Part shown: positions 1 through 12,400 of the stretch, one piece after another
How the letters are laid out: every line of letters begins with the position of its first letter
How positions within the stretch are numbered: position 1 is the first letter of the stretch
Assembly (NCBI GenBank): GCA_036244855.1
Contig: BQKZ01001874.1
Coordinates: 1-64,000 of the forward strand
Length of the DNA stretch: 64,000 nt
Direction of reading: 5' to 3'
Source: Temnopleurus reevesii
Lineage: Eukaryota; Echinodermata; Echinoidea; Temnopleuroida; Temnopleuridae
Position numbers and translations under genes: made by a program
Notes under the pieces: generated by a model
Database searches by the model: none
The model's input: only the letters and a program-made list of their open reading frames with translations
What the model was told of the DNA's origin: nothing

Positions 1-260
1 CCCTTCTCTGCATCCCATTCACTTAACACGCGGTTGGAGATTTTCAAGAAAAAGTCTTGATTTCGCCGAGCGCGCGAGTTACATCGCGTATGTCAATTAG
101 GCGCAGATGAGGGACCTGGCGCAGAGGAGGAGCCCCCTACCATACTCGTTAGCAAATAACGGATGGTATGTTGGGCACAGCACCTTTGCTTTGTATCCAG
201 CCTTTTAAGGACGAGGCATCTTGATCTCCACACTCTTGCCGCACACGCTAGTGAACGGCT
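1..260. promoter_or_regulatory. CpG-richer block upstream of WNK gene (possible promoter or noncoding first exon)
   Basis: This stretch has clearly more CpG than the surrounding AT-rich DNA; the densest part is about 61-90, with GCGCGCG and CGCG words. The first coding exon is preceded by a splice acceptor at 2060, so a noncoding first exon and promoter must lie further upstream, and this block is the best candidate in the window. One weak donor-like site (ATG/GTATGT) lies near 164-170. No TATA box or other core element can be assigned with confidence. It could instead belong to a divergent gene or a repeat. Confidence 0.25.
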
Positions 261-2060
261 AGATATGAATTGCATGCCATTATTATTTAGCCATGATTAG
301 CGTCGTCCATATGTTGATATCAACAAGGCCAGGGCTTAAAAGAAAATTGATGATGGGTTCGTTATATATGTATCTAATTGTATCACAAAATCATTTGATA
401 TTTGAAAATGCAGTAGGCTTAGGCTATGTTCACATTCCAAATCTAATAATTTGCACAATATTCAATCAATGAGTTTCAGATTAGCAAACACCCATCTTTT
501 GAGCCCTAAGGCTTGATAAAGATGCGAATCAATCAACAAAGAACACCTTTCTACACCCGCAAAATCAAAGCTTGTTGTCTTGCCACTTACCGGTAACCAT
601 CTTCTTTACTGGATGTGCTGGATAAATGTTTGGATGTGCATTTGAGGTTCCAGGTCTATCTGTCATCCAACTCTTCACTTCTCCAATTAGTACATTGTAG
701 GTCTTCAGTGCAGTGGTGACAAAACAGCTTTCCTACTCCCACTTGTACAAAAAATAACAGTTTACCCAAATATTTCCTACCCTATCTCTGAATTCCTGAA
801 CTTTGCAGTTCTTTTAATCAGGAGGAAACCAACTCAAGATGTAGAAGAAGATGGAGATCATGTTTATAGTGCTTTTCTTAATTTTTGCAATTTATACATT
901 CTGGTATTATTATGCAAATTAGATTAGCATACTGCATTGAAGAACTTGACATAACGAATCTTGCAATTCAATATAGATCTTTGTGTTTAAAGTCATTGTT
1001 CAAGTTGGAGTTGAAAATGAAATCAATCTTAATGTTTTGCAATCTGGAACACCTCTCTCTTGTTGGCCCTCCGTTTGGATTCGGAGATCGTCGGATTAAC
1101 CCGCATTAGAAATAATGAGCTGTAGGGTATACTTTATAGTACTAGGAAAAAGGTCGCACATGTGATAAAATGACCAGTTGTTATTCAATTCGAACTTCAA
1201 ACTCACAATAAGTATAAAGCAACAGTGGATTTTAATTTTCTACTGTTGGAAACTTTCTCAGCAAAACATTGATTTACATGGATGTAGTTGAATTTTCAAT
1301 ATCTTTGCTTACAATTTTATATTTTTCTAAGAATCTTATTTCAATTTTTTCAGTATGTATGTTCTAAATTGTATCAAACTATGTTGTTACATGTAACAGT
1401 ATGTCTGTCATTCCTGCTGATCCCCCCTAAAAACATTTTGGACTCAATACATGCAAGAATATTTTTGGTTGTATTTTCTCGCTGTAATGATGTTTGCAAC
1501 CAACTTAGAGCTGGTTGCTGTATTTGTATCAATCCTGCCAAGTTAAGTACATTTACGCCCGTATTTGCGAGTAAAAGGCTTATTCTTATGGGATGGTCCA
1601 TGACAGTATGGGCTATTATTCTTTGCCATCCATGTTATTGGATTTCCTGAGCAGTTTGTCACTAAAATAATGCTTGTCCATCTTCACTTTCACATAAAAA
1701 GTTCATTGATATTCCAGGATAGTTCGTATGTACATATAACTATGTCTTAAGTAATGTAGTTGAATCTCTTGGGACCACAAAAATCTGACTGACTTCAGAG
1801 AAATTCGACTTAGAAGGGGTTAATAACCAAGGTTTATATGAATTGTTATAAAAATTCATATTGATTTTGGGCCATTATTCAGTATTTATGAGCAAATCAA
1901 GGGCCACATTGTCTATGGATTCCCTCAGAGGCTGATAATTACATGTAAGTTGCACAAGCCATATTTGAATGACATGTTATTTGTGTTAGTCTTTTACATT
2001 TTCCCAGTATTTTACTTATGCAATGTATCTCAACTCCCTTTTTTCCTCCCAATTTTACAG
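261..2060. other. upstream noncoding region / putative 5' UTR intron
   Basis: AT-rich sequence without a supportable + strand gene. Short ORFs here have no coding character. Positions 1764-1830 (containing a GGGACCACAAAAATCTG word followed by TGACTT) resemble part of 62660-62730 and may be a dispersed repeat copy. The right edge at 2060 is a good acceptor: a pyrimidine-rich run of roughly 30 bases ending TTTTACAG. Confidence 0.4.
591..732 (-). other. candidate minus-strand exon (unrecognised)
   Basis: On the minus strand the frame is open from 732 (just after a TAG at 735-733) down to a strong donor ACCG/GTAAGT at 591/590. A methionine codon at 666-664 would give 25 codons ending YPAHPVKKMVTG before the donor. 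The stretch is less T-rich than its flanks and reads like coding sequence. I recognise no family, no convincing acceptor or downstream partner exon is visible, and an open frame this short can occur by chance. If real, it would be the first coding exon of a gene divergent from WNK. Confidence 0.18.
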
Positions 2061-2563
2061 ATTTTGAAACTTAAACGGATGAAAGGAGTCTAACAACTTC
2101 AAGAAGGAAAACAGAACGTCAAGATAAAAGGAACAAGTTGGATCAAACTTTGTGTGTGGGAGGACTCCTTGAGTCAACCAACAGAACCAAGCAGCATCAA
2201 CCATACAGTAGACCTGTAGATCTACATATTACTTGTTCAACCACGTATCCTGCAATGCAAGAGAAGTGGTCAACAACATCTCAACATGGAGGAATACGTA
2301 ATGGACATATATGTACAAAGTGAACAGTGGACTGCACCTGCCTGCAGGCCAATTTGCAAATTGTGCAAGTGTGCAATAGGCAGTGAAAGGGGTATCATTT
2401 GGAGCACACTTGTCTCTAGATAGTCCATAAGACTGGATTTTTATCCAGTTTCAACACCCAGGTGTCTCGTCTTGTTAGTACTCTGAAGTGAGTAACTTTG
2501 CCCTGAGCTCCGCAAAGGACTGATATTATAGTTGTGTTTGGATGAACTTAGTTACCAATCACA
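2061..2563 (+). other. 5' UTR part of first coding exon of WNK
   Basis: A strong acceptor (pyrimidine-rich tract then TTTTACAG) ends at 2060, and the following sequence is less AT-rich than intron DNA. An in-frame stop TAG at 2549-2551 lies just upstream of the ATG at 2564, so the reading frame cannot extend upstream and 2564 is the first in-frame start. The leader carries several upstream AUGs (2079, 2255, 2286, 2311, 2542). A small perfect hairpin (CTGGAT, 4-base loop, ATCCAG) lies near 2433-2448. Without transcript data the true 5' end is unknown. Confidence 0.6.
2286..2423 (+). promoter_or_regulatory. upstream ORF, 45 codons, in WNK 5' UTR
   Basis: ATG at 2286 (beginning MEEYVMDIYV) runs for 45 codons to TAG at 2421-2423, entirely within the putative 5' UTR. 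It overlaps two shorter upstream ORFs starting at 2255 (ending at 2323) and 2311. The peptide is cysteine-containing and not recognised. Such uORFs commonly reduce translation of the main ORF. Whether this one is translated is unknown. Confidence 0.4.
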
Positions 2564-2571
2564 ATGAGTAA
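2542..2571 (+). promoter_or_regulatory. uORF overlapping the WNK start codon
   Basis: ATG at 2542-2544 opens a 9-codon frame that ends at TAA 2569-2571, five bases after the presumed WNK ATG at 2564. Ribosomes starting at 2542 would pass over the main start and terminate just beyond it, so main-ORF translation would need leaky scanning or backward re-initiation. The main ATG has A at -3, a favourable context. Confidence 0.45.
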
Positions 2572-3415
2572 AACAGAGAGCCAACTCACTCCACGCAGCA
2601 GCTCGCTGTCAAATGGAGTTGCGTCGTTGGAGGAAAGAGACACGGACGTCCCACATGAGAGTCATAGCAGTGAGAGTGTGACTAAGCGAGGCAGCAAAGG
2701 CAAGTCTGGTGACATACAGACAGAGGAGGTGGGAGCTGCCGTTGCCAGTCACTTACATGTCAATGGCGAATCCAGAATAGGAAACAGTATGGTGATTTCT
2801 AATCAAAGATCTCACAACCTTCCAGATTCTGATGGGAATATTGAATCCTTCCACCACGACAAGGTTATTGAAAACCCAGAAAGTGCAGCTGATATTAAAC
2901 ACACAGGAATCAGTGATGATAGTAGCACCACTGGATATAGCAGTAGATTAGATAGTATTGGTGATAAAGAACTATTAAATGAAAAAGTGCCTGATACGTC
3001 TGTTCATTTAGCAAATTCACAATCAAATGGAACTGCTTTGAAGAGTGCCAGAAAAGATAGTAACATGAAGCCAGAAAGAGGTAGAATCGCTTCTGGAAAT
3101 GGAAAGAAACAGAAGTCTGTCGTCATCATGGCTCCTGTGAAGGACATCACTGAAAATGGTCACCTCGATGTACACAAGGAGGAGAAGGTTGAGCGTTTAC
3201 AGATTGAACTTCCCGACTTCTTGAGTAAAGAAAAACGACTCCTTCCAGAAAGTGAGGAAGCAGAACCAGAGACTGTGGAAGAAAAGGCCATAGCTAAGTC
3301 AGCCGATGGCCGCTTCATGAAGTATGATGTAGAAGTGGGACGAGGCTCCTTCAAGACAGTTTTCAGAGGCTTGGATACGGAGACAGGAGTTGCAGTGGCA
3401 TGGTGTGAGCTACAG
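2564..3415 (+). CDS. WNK: WNK exon 1: N-terminal region and start of kinase domain
   Basis: Encodes residues 1-284. The first ~245 residues are hydrophilic and rich in Ser, Glu, Asp, Asn and Lys, with no predicted fold. An acidic stretch ([13 protein letters not shown]) precedes the kinase. From about 250 the sequence is the WNK kinase start: GRGSFK (Lys264 being the WNK-specific catalytic lysine), then VAWCELQ, where Cys281 occupies the position of the usual beta-3 lysine. The Lys-to-Cys spacing of 17 matches mammalian WNK1 (Lys233/Cys250). The exon ends in phase 0 at CAG/GTAAGC. The start is set by the upstream in-frame stop at 2549. Read-through into the intron would add 13 codons and a stop. 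Confidence 0.95.
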
Positions 3416-6400
3416 GTAAGCCATTTCTTCTTTTATATTACAAGCTGCATACAGTAAGAGAGCATTCTGTGATCTCATTAATTGAATATTTTCCTAAAAC
3501 CATGAATGAGCAAACCATGGTAACCCTATTTTAATTGTTAACATTACATACGTACAAGATACATTACTTGCACATGAGCACATATTTCTACAGCACAGTA
3601 GATCTACCATTTTAATAGTTTGATAATGGAACATCAATAGCAATAGGAAACAGGAATCGTAGGTGGAAAATACTTTTTTTCAATAGAAGCAGAAAAATTA
3701 GAAAAACGGAGCACTAAAGAAAGTTATAGGAAAATTAAAAATTGATGATTGATTAAAAAAGTGAGTTTTTAATGACATGAACGAGGAAAATTAAAATCAC
3801 TAGACTAATCGGCAACTTTAGTGATGCCATGGTTGCTTTTTTAACCATTTATTATGTTAGATACATGTACATGTACATATTGAAATAAAGTAAACAGTAT
3901 CCCACCATGTCTCACCAAAGTCTACGGTATGCAAAATGCTTGCATTTTCGGGAGACATAATGGGACAGTACACTGTTAAATTTATGTAAAAAAAAACAAT
4001 ACTGTATTGACAAGCAAATTACATTTTTCTAAAAACGTTCACTTCAATGGGATAAATCTTATTCATTTGTATCTAGATACTCGCTGAGTACTTTTCTGCA
4101 AATCTTTAAATATATGAATCTACAGTACATGTATGATTTAGACTAATTTACAAAAACTTGCGAGAATTATTGATATCATCTGGACCTCCCCTTTCTCCAA
4201 TTAGTTTGGTATTTACATGTAAATAGGATATCATGTTCATACAAATTGAAGTCGTTGAATTTTGGTATTGAACCATTTTTGTCTGTTTGAAAATAATAAA
4301 TTCAAATTGAAGATACATGTAGGCCTAAGTGCCCAAATTCTGAAAAATGTATGAAAAACTATGTCAATTGTCATAATTAAAAGTTATGATGCATCAATGT
4401 TTGATATTTCCACACACACACATCTTATTCGAAGCGCATGTTGCATGCTATTGTTTTGACAATTCATGTAACATTGTTTCTGATAGAAGATAACACAGAT
4501 TTCCTAATTTGGGCCCTGGAAGTACATGAAATCGATCACTCTCCCTTCCCTAAATTTGCAACGCTAAAGTTTTAATTTAATATTACTAAATTCATTGAAA
4601 AGCATTGAAGTTGTATACACAATTCTTGAAAATGGCCAATTTGCATTAAAATACAGATTTTTAAATGATATTTGTGTTGCTAATTTAGATGTAGTATACT
4701 TTATAATTTTAATGATTTTATATATGTAAAAAATTATGTGTCTAGTTACCTTTAGTCAATGAAATTGGACAGACTTATGGTAGATTTTTCTTTCTTTTTG
4801 CTGATAATGTGGTGTACATATTTTTTTAAAGAGCACTCAATCAAAAGATTGACATGTACAGTACATGCACTGTACCAGATCTGCATTTTGTGATTTGAGA
4901 ATATTGCAGAAGTTGGTCTTCTTATTTTCGCCGTTGGATTATGAGATAGAAATATTTATATAAAATTGGATGGCAATGAATGGAATACCAGGGAATATTG
5001 CACGAGTTAGGGCAATATTGGCCCTAACGAGTGCAATATTCCCGGTATTTCATGAAATAAAGCCATCCAATATAATTATTATTATCTTTACTTAACGGTA
5101 GAAGTATCAGAAGGCTGATCTTCCATGACACATACATGTACATGTAGTTCGTGCAGTTACAATCACTGTCTTGTAAATGCACGGTACGGTACGGTACCCT
5201 CCAACAATCCAATACACTGCAGTTCAACAGTAGTTCAATACTGTAGTTCAACACAATTCCACACTGTATTCAACACTGTCTTTTCGGCGTAGAATCTCCT
5301 CAAAATAGTCCTTGATTAACGAAGCGAAACGAGACATGGGCGCTGCCATTTTGATCGCGAACAAAATCTAAACAAATTTTGCGCGATATCGTCGGTCAGT
5401 AACACACGTAGAGCCTATGGGAATTCCGTGAGAGTGCTTCGCACACTGCAGAGAGCTCACAACAGCTGATCACTGCTTTGCGCATGAGTGAAATTGAAGC
5501 CGTAAAACATGGCATAATATTGCACGCAAATAAAACACGGGAGCCTATGGTGAATTTGTCCTGTCATGCAACACGGTAAATTATTGCACAACAGGAAATG
5601 AAGGGAATAGAATACGCGTATTAAATGCACCGCTTAAGAAGCTCATATACATGTAGATTCATGTAATAATGATGTTTGTTTCTAATTTGTGTGTTTAGAA
5701 ATCCTAATTTTGATTTATTGAATATTTTTAAGTCCAACTTTTGTTTAGAATATGTTGGCTGTACATTTCTTGTTTGAATGATTTCTGTACATGATACATA
5801 TCTCTGGTTCAGTAAGACAAGAAAAATACCATTGTTCAATTACTTAATTTCCCAAATCCCACCCCCAAAGGTCTTTCTACATTCCAATAAGCCCAACAGA
5901 ATTATAGGGTTATTTTCAGTTTACATTACATGTACATTGCTTTTGGTTCAAAGAGGATTAGTGAAGTGAAGGACACGCTTTGGCCACAATCTTATTGATG
6001 CTCATAGTTAAGCAAAGATATTTGTAGGTGGATGCTGCTTCACTGCTTAAATAAAAAGAAGTATACACCCTGTAGTCTATAAATCAGAACGGTTTCATAG
6101 ACCTGTTTGCACAGACTTGAATTTTACAGTACAAAATACGCTGGCCTACATGTTCATGCATGTAAACTACAGTAATTGAATTAGATCAGAAAAAACGGAA
6201 ATGAAAATTGCAGTACGCTATAGCTACAGTTCGTACATTCTGAGATATTGACCATGACCTGTTCACATATGTTTCCTCACTCATCGGGGACATTCCCAAT
6301 GAGTTACTGAGTTACGTAGTGTGTGAACAGTCAGTCGGGGATGGGGGAGGGATTCTCTAAAAGATACAAGAGCTGTCAAGACAACAAACTATAAGCTGAA

Positions 6401-9400
6401 ATTTTTACGGTGGTCTTATTCTTACTAATTTCATGTTCTTGGTCTAGCGAAAATGTCCACTCTGCATGATGCACACAAAAGGATACATGTATGTGTACAA
6501 ATACATGTACTGTCTATCTAAATTGTGAAAATAACAACATGCCATAGTGTCGATCTGGTCCGAACTCAGAAAATATTTCTACGTTCGAATATTGGCTTAC
6601 ATTTTTATACACTATGTTAATTGGATCTATTGAATGAAATGTAAATGTACATGTACAGTATTATGCAAGCCATTTTCTACACGCATGACATCCAAATTAT
6701 TGATTAGTGAAGATTAAAAAAAGCATTCCTTATGATGTGTGCCCACTTATGCGCAATCATAGTGATCTTCAAATACAAACAAGAGAGTATTGCCCCTTTT
6801 TTGCTGGATGCCCCTCTATTGAATAAGGGGGAATTTCCCTTATTTGGTTGTTTACAACTCCATGTACATCTACCCATAGCGATTTTCTAAACATATGCAT
6901 GTACATTATCATCGGCCTACATCATGCATGCATGGATTGCTTTGCATCTGTACACCATATGGTTAAAGCATTTTGACTTTTTATTTGAACTGAGATTCTT
7001 CAGAAGAGCCACAGACAGTTCAAATCGTACATAACCACCTGTGCATAATTACCATAATGAACATGTACAGTGTACATGCAGCAGACATTTTCATCCTATT
7101 GTGGATTTATTTGAGTGAGATGAATGTAGTTGATTCAAATTCACTGATGTATCCAGACTTACATGTACATGTACAATGACACTAATTTACAGTTAAAGAA
7201 ATTTGCAGTCTTATTGATTTAAAACAGTATTTAACTACATGTAGAATAATGATCAAACAGAACTTAAATACTGTGTGAGCTATATATGAACATGGTTAAT
7301 GAGGACCCCCAACTCAGGATTTTTGTCCTGCCAGTGGATGAAGAAAAATGAAATAAACTTAAATTGTATGCAAAAATGCATTATCTGCTGAAAAGGTACA
7401 TGTACATGTACATGTCTCAATAAAAATCACGATCCCAGGGCATATATTACATGTACACTGTACATGTAATGCATGGACATGCCAATTTTGGTCTAAGAAA
7501 AATGTATTTCATGTCGCAGCAAAGCCACTCGCGTTATAAAATACATGTAGGCAAGCAACATTTTTATCACACAATTTAACATGGAGTCCTTTCTATCTGC
7601 AGGAAAAATGAACATCGGTTTAATTTACAAGCATATTTCAAACGATTTTTTAATGTTTTGTCCCTGTTTAAAGGTAGAATACTTCTTTTGCAGCCTAAAA
7701 TGTGACTTTCCAAGATTGTTGTGTTATGTTGAAGAGTACCAAATGTCAGAACTTATCACCAATAAATTAAGCACAAAGATTGGTCTTGATAGGTGCATTT
7801 ATAGTTATTCCAATAATAATTCTTCTATTCGGGTCTCGAACTAATGGACCGTGCGTTCAAAATTCAAAACAGCCGTTGGCCCGTCATTGACCAATAGCGC
7901 AAGAGTCTCTCTCAGTGCGCATTCCGCATGGTGTGGCAGTGTATTGAAGTGAGCATTGTATGTGCTCTTACAATGTTTTGTGTGTGTGTGGTACTGTAAT
8001 ACCTAGGAGTATCGCGAGACCGTTGGTGTCAAGATGAATTATGATAGAATAGATTTTTATTTGAATTAAATATTCTTGACTATATTCGACCAAAATACTT
8101 CATAGAGGTTATTATTTTGGCATATCTGAGGTACACAACAAGTTTTAAGCATAACCATAATGTGTGCAAATTAGTTTCTACCTTTAACCATGTGTTCATA
8201 TTTGATGATAGCATGATTTATTGAACATGTGTACAACACTATTTTGGCAATGTACATGCATGTCCATACACATATGTACAACTTGTATGTATATTGCAAT
8301 ATTACAAATGTACAACTTGCAATATACAACTGTATGAGTCTAAATTGTGCACTCAACAATTTATAGGATAATGTACATTAAGTGCTTGATACAACAGCAT
8401 ATTTCTTTAAAATATTGAAATTTGTGATATGGTGTTCTGATGTGGGATTAACATCAAACAGAATGTGGATTTTGTATTGCAAAGATGTGCATGTAGAGAT
8501 GTTTCATAAACTTTTACGATTAAATTTGTGTAAAATGTACATATGGTTCTAATTAATTTTCTTTTCAAATTTAACAGGAACGTAAGTTGAGCCGTTCTGA
8601 GCGTCAAAGATTCAAAGAAGAGGCAGAGATGTTGAAAGGACTCAGTCATCCGAATATTGTTAGTTTCTATGACTACTGGGAAGAAGTCAGCCCGAGAGGG
8701 AAAAAACATTTAGTACTCATCACCGAACTCATGACATCTGGAACCTTGAAAACGTAAGGTCTTATTCCATCTTGAAGAAAAACTAGAGCTTGCATTCCAT
8801 CTTATATTCAATATCATGTTTAAACTACACAAGATATATACATGTACATCTTTTTTTTAATAGGCAATCTAAAATTCAAATGGATTTCTGATAAGTCTGC
8901 AAGAGTTAATTTTTAATTGTAACTCCTTTTGGAGCCTTCTATTTCCTGTGAGAAGTGAAATGTATATTAGAATTTAGCAACAAAAATTTAGCTTTTGCTG
9001 TATGAATTTAATTCCACATTTTGTAGAGAATGAATCGATCTTTCTTGTAACATGATGTATGTAGAATGTGATCTTTACTTCATATTACATTTCTGTTTTA
9101 TGTTATGTCTCTTTGTACTAATTGAATATCATTAGGTATCTCAAACGCTTCAAGGGCGTGAAGAACCGTGTGCTCCGTAGCTGGTGTCGTCAAATTCTGA
9201 AGGGCCTGCATTTTCTCCATACTAGAAACCCTCCCATTATCCATCGTGATCTCAAGTGTGACAACATCTTCATCACTGGCACTTCTGGTGCTGTCAAGAT
9301 AGGTGACCTGGGTCTTGCCACCCTCAAAAAGAGCTCCTTTGCAAAAAGTGTTATAGGTAAGTCTACAAAACAAATTTCATAGGGTAAGTGAGGTTGGTAA

Positions 9401-12400
9401 TAGTGAAATTTACCCCCCCCCCCAAAAAAAAAGGAAATAACGATAGGGAATGATTATGGGAGATGCTATGTTATGAAATTCTCACTTTTTTGGTTATTAT
9501 CACAACACTAAAAACAATATAAAAATACGCATAATCTACTGAAGATTCTTTATTTTGGAAACTTGTTTTTCACATAATTATGAAAGTACTATTTCCTGAT
9601 GATTATAGTATTTTATTGAATAACCAATTGTTTTTTATCGATCTCTGAAAGATCTCAATTCAGATTATATTAGGTCAACAGGATGGAAAGTGTGTAATTT
9701 TTATGTCATACTGGACAATTTCAATATGGAACCCCCCTAATCACAATCTGAGTTCATGTGTGTACATATTTTCTAAGTCGTGATTTGCAAAATTGTTTTA
9801 GTATTGTTATAAGAGGCAGGATCAATAGTTTTACCCTCTTTTCATGTTGCTCATCATAACAATATGATTTGCCTATTTATGTTCTTTATTCATCTTGTGC
9901 TATTCATCACTTGCCTATTCAACATGGCTCAGTATGCAATTGTGTTACTTCTTTTTAGATGAATTCGTCCAATTCGTGCACTAACAATGACAAGTAGATT
10001 GTATTCCCATGTTCTCTTATGAATGAATTTGCAGTTCGTTTTTATTCAGGTTTATATACAGATCACGGGGAGGTGAGATAATAACTTCACTTCCATTATG
10101 ATCAATCAAGATTATTTGTGCCAGTTATCCATGTATGTTTTATGAATTTGAATACAATGCAACCACACACTTAACAAAGCTGTAGTATAGACTCAATAAA
10201 ATTAAAGCTTTTTTTTTGTCAGGATGATTCCGCAGTTTAAAATGGTGAAAATCAGAATAGATTTTAATGTTGGCAAATTAATTGAATTAACTCTATATTT
10301 CTTTTTTTTTTCCAATTTTTTTTAATGAATGAGATGTACATGTATGTTTTTAGTATCATAATGTTTCTTTTGTAGTTGAAGCAAGCTGGGAGAACACCCT
10401 CAAGATCCTAACTAACAGATTATTTTCCTTTGCTGTGATGTTTTCCCCCTTTTCTTTCCAGACAGGTTAGAAAGTTTTCAAACTCTACTCCTCCCTCCCT
10501 CCTGTTTGTATTCAAGGTACACCAGAGTTCATGGCTCCAGAGATGTACGAGGAACACTATGATGAGGCGGTTGATGTGTATGCATTTGGCATGTGTTTGT
10601 TGGAGATGGCCACTTCCGAATACCCATATTCAGAGTGTTCTAATGCTGCACAGATCTACAGGAGAGTCACAACGGTAAGATGATTTGCCAATTTCATGAT
10701 TTTTGTTTAACTTTGTGATTGCAGTCAGTTTCATGGTGGGCCTCCATCTTTGTATGATATGTAGGGACGTGATTGTCAGCCATTTAAAAGGAAAAGAAAG
10801 GGACCCCCCCAAAAAAATTGTATTGCCCAGTAAAGAATACAATGAAACTTTACAAGAAAGATTGTGTAAATGTACAGGTAATATGAACAGTTGTATTGAA
10901 ATTCATGTACATGTATGTCTTAAAATGTCTTACATGTGTAGACATCATCTTTATATCCTTCTGATGAGTAAGATTTTACCCCTCTGTGACATCTGTCATC
11001 AGACATGGCTCACCATGGAATCTTTTCTGTAGAAGTTTGTGGCAAACAGTATTGAATCGCCCATGAGAATGTAGGTTTGTGGGCCCCATCAATACCTTAG
11101 AGGTTCTGTCATCTGTGGCATTATTAAATCCAGTTCCTGTTGTGGTCTTGATTCCGTTTGGTCACAGGAAGTTTGATTAAAGGAATTGCCACAATCAAGA
11201 AAATTTGACAAGATAGTAGTTTTTTTTTTCATTCTAAATAGCAGGCATGTCTAGATATATTTTTTTCTATGTACATTTATGTGTTTTAATTGACTCTTCA
11301 GATATCGTAAATTTGAGAATGGAAGTGCTATAATAGCACAGACAATTTGTATACAAATGTAGGAATCAAAACAGGCCCCAAATAAATTCAAAACAATGAT
11401 CTATCTTTAAACTAGTAATATGCATCTTGGTAATCATTAACCTTAATTGTTTTGATATGCCTTGAAGATAAATCAAGCAGTCATTCCTTGATTAGATCTA
11501 CTCAACAGTCTAGATTTCAATGAGCAATGTAGAGAAATATGTTGTGATGTGGTAATGTGTTCACCAGACTGTACGGAAGAAGTGCTGATCGACAATCAAC
11601 TACATTTTAGCAAGCACATCAAATTGCATTACCGCATGTGTCTAGCTTAACCACGTTTCAGAGCAATATGATTAACCCTCACTAGTGTAAATGATTCAGT
11701 ATCATGCTTGAAATAACTTGTCATCATGGATTAATTCATCTATCAGTCAATTATGCCTAAACTCTATATACATGTACATGTACACTATTTATTTGATTTG
11801 ATCCCTCTCTTCACCTAATGTTCCAATTGGTACATTTGAATCAAATTTCAGATTTATAGTTTTAATGGAAATGGATTTTACTCATGGTATGTTGGTAGAT
11901 AAAGTTACATACAGATCATATCTTGCCTACATGTATGTGAATACATCTATTGAGTGTCATAAATGCTGCTTGGGTTATTCATCCATGTGCATCATTGTAA
12001 AGGAGCAAGGTGATTGGTCTGGGAGGTTATCAGGCAGTCACCTCATGATGCAAGTAGACTTACGTAGATGGAGGCCTCAGTTCAGAGGTTTCAAGTAATA
12101 CTTCCAGGCATGTTTGATTGCATTACGTATGTACGAGGAGTCGTTTATGATCTTACTTATGGTGCCCTGTAAGATATGAAGATCATTTCTTGAAATAACA
12201 TCGGTCTAAGATTCTTTGACAACAGGATGTATCTCTCACATCCAAGTTACACTCTATTTGATCTGTTTTGTAATTTTTTTTTTGTAAAATATATTTACAT
12301 GTTGGTAGTAATGAGTATATATTCATGTATGTAGTGATAATAGAAAATTGTGTGAAGTTAAACTTGATTATTTAGCATGTTGTTGATATAGAAATATGTA

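Larger units (their letters stand above)
3416..8577 (+). other. intron 1 (5.2 kb)
   Basis: AT-rich intron between the glycine-loop exon and the alpha-C exon. It is dense in TACATGTA/ACATGTAC words. It holds an imperfect foldback near 3891-3978, a longer palindrome at 4961-5075 followed by a CpG-richer stretch to about 5560, a near-perfect 25-base palindrome at 7446-7470, and the TTAA-flanked inverted-repeat element at 7668-8187. The ORFs at 7581-7844 and 8171-8359 overlap that element and are not genes. The acceptor is TTTAACAG at 8577. Confidence 0.85.

Noticed and set aside
3416..3457. Exon 1 ending at the in-frame stop after VSHFFFY...
   Set aside because: The GTAAGC donor and the kinase continuation in exon 2 (WCELQ/ERKLS) show this is intron read-through.
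7581..7844. 87-codon + strand ORF in intron 1
   Set aside because: Most of it is the left part of the TTAA-flanked repeat, which recurs at 35520 with disrupting changes. No splice-site support.
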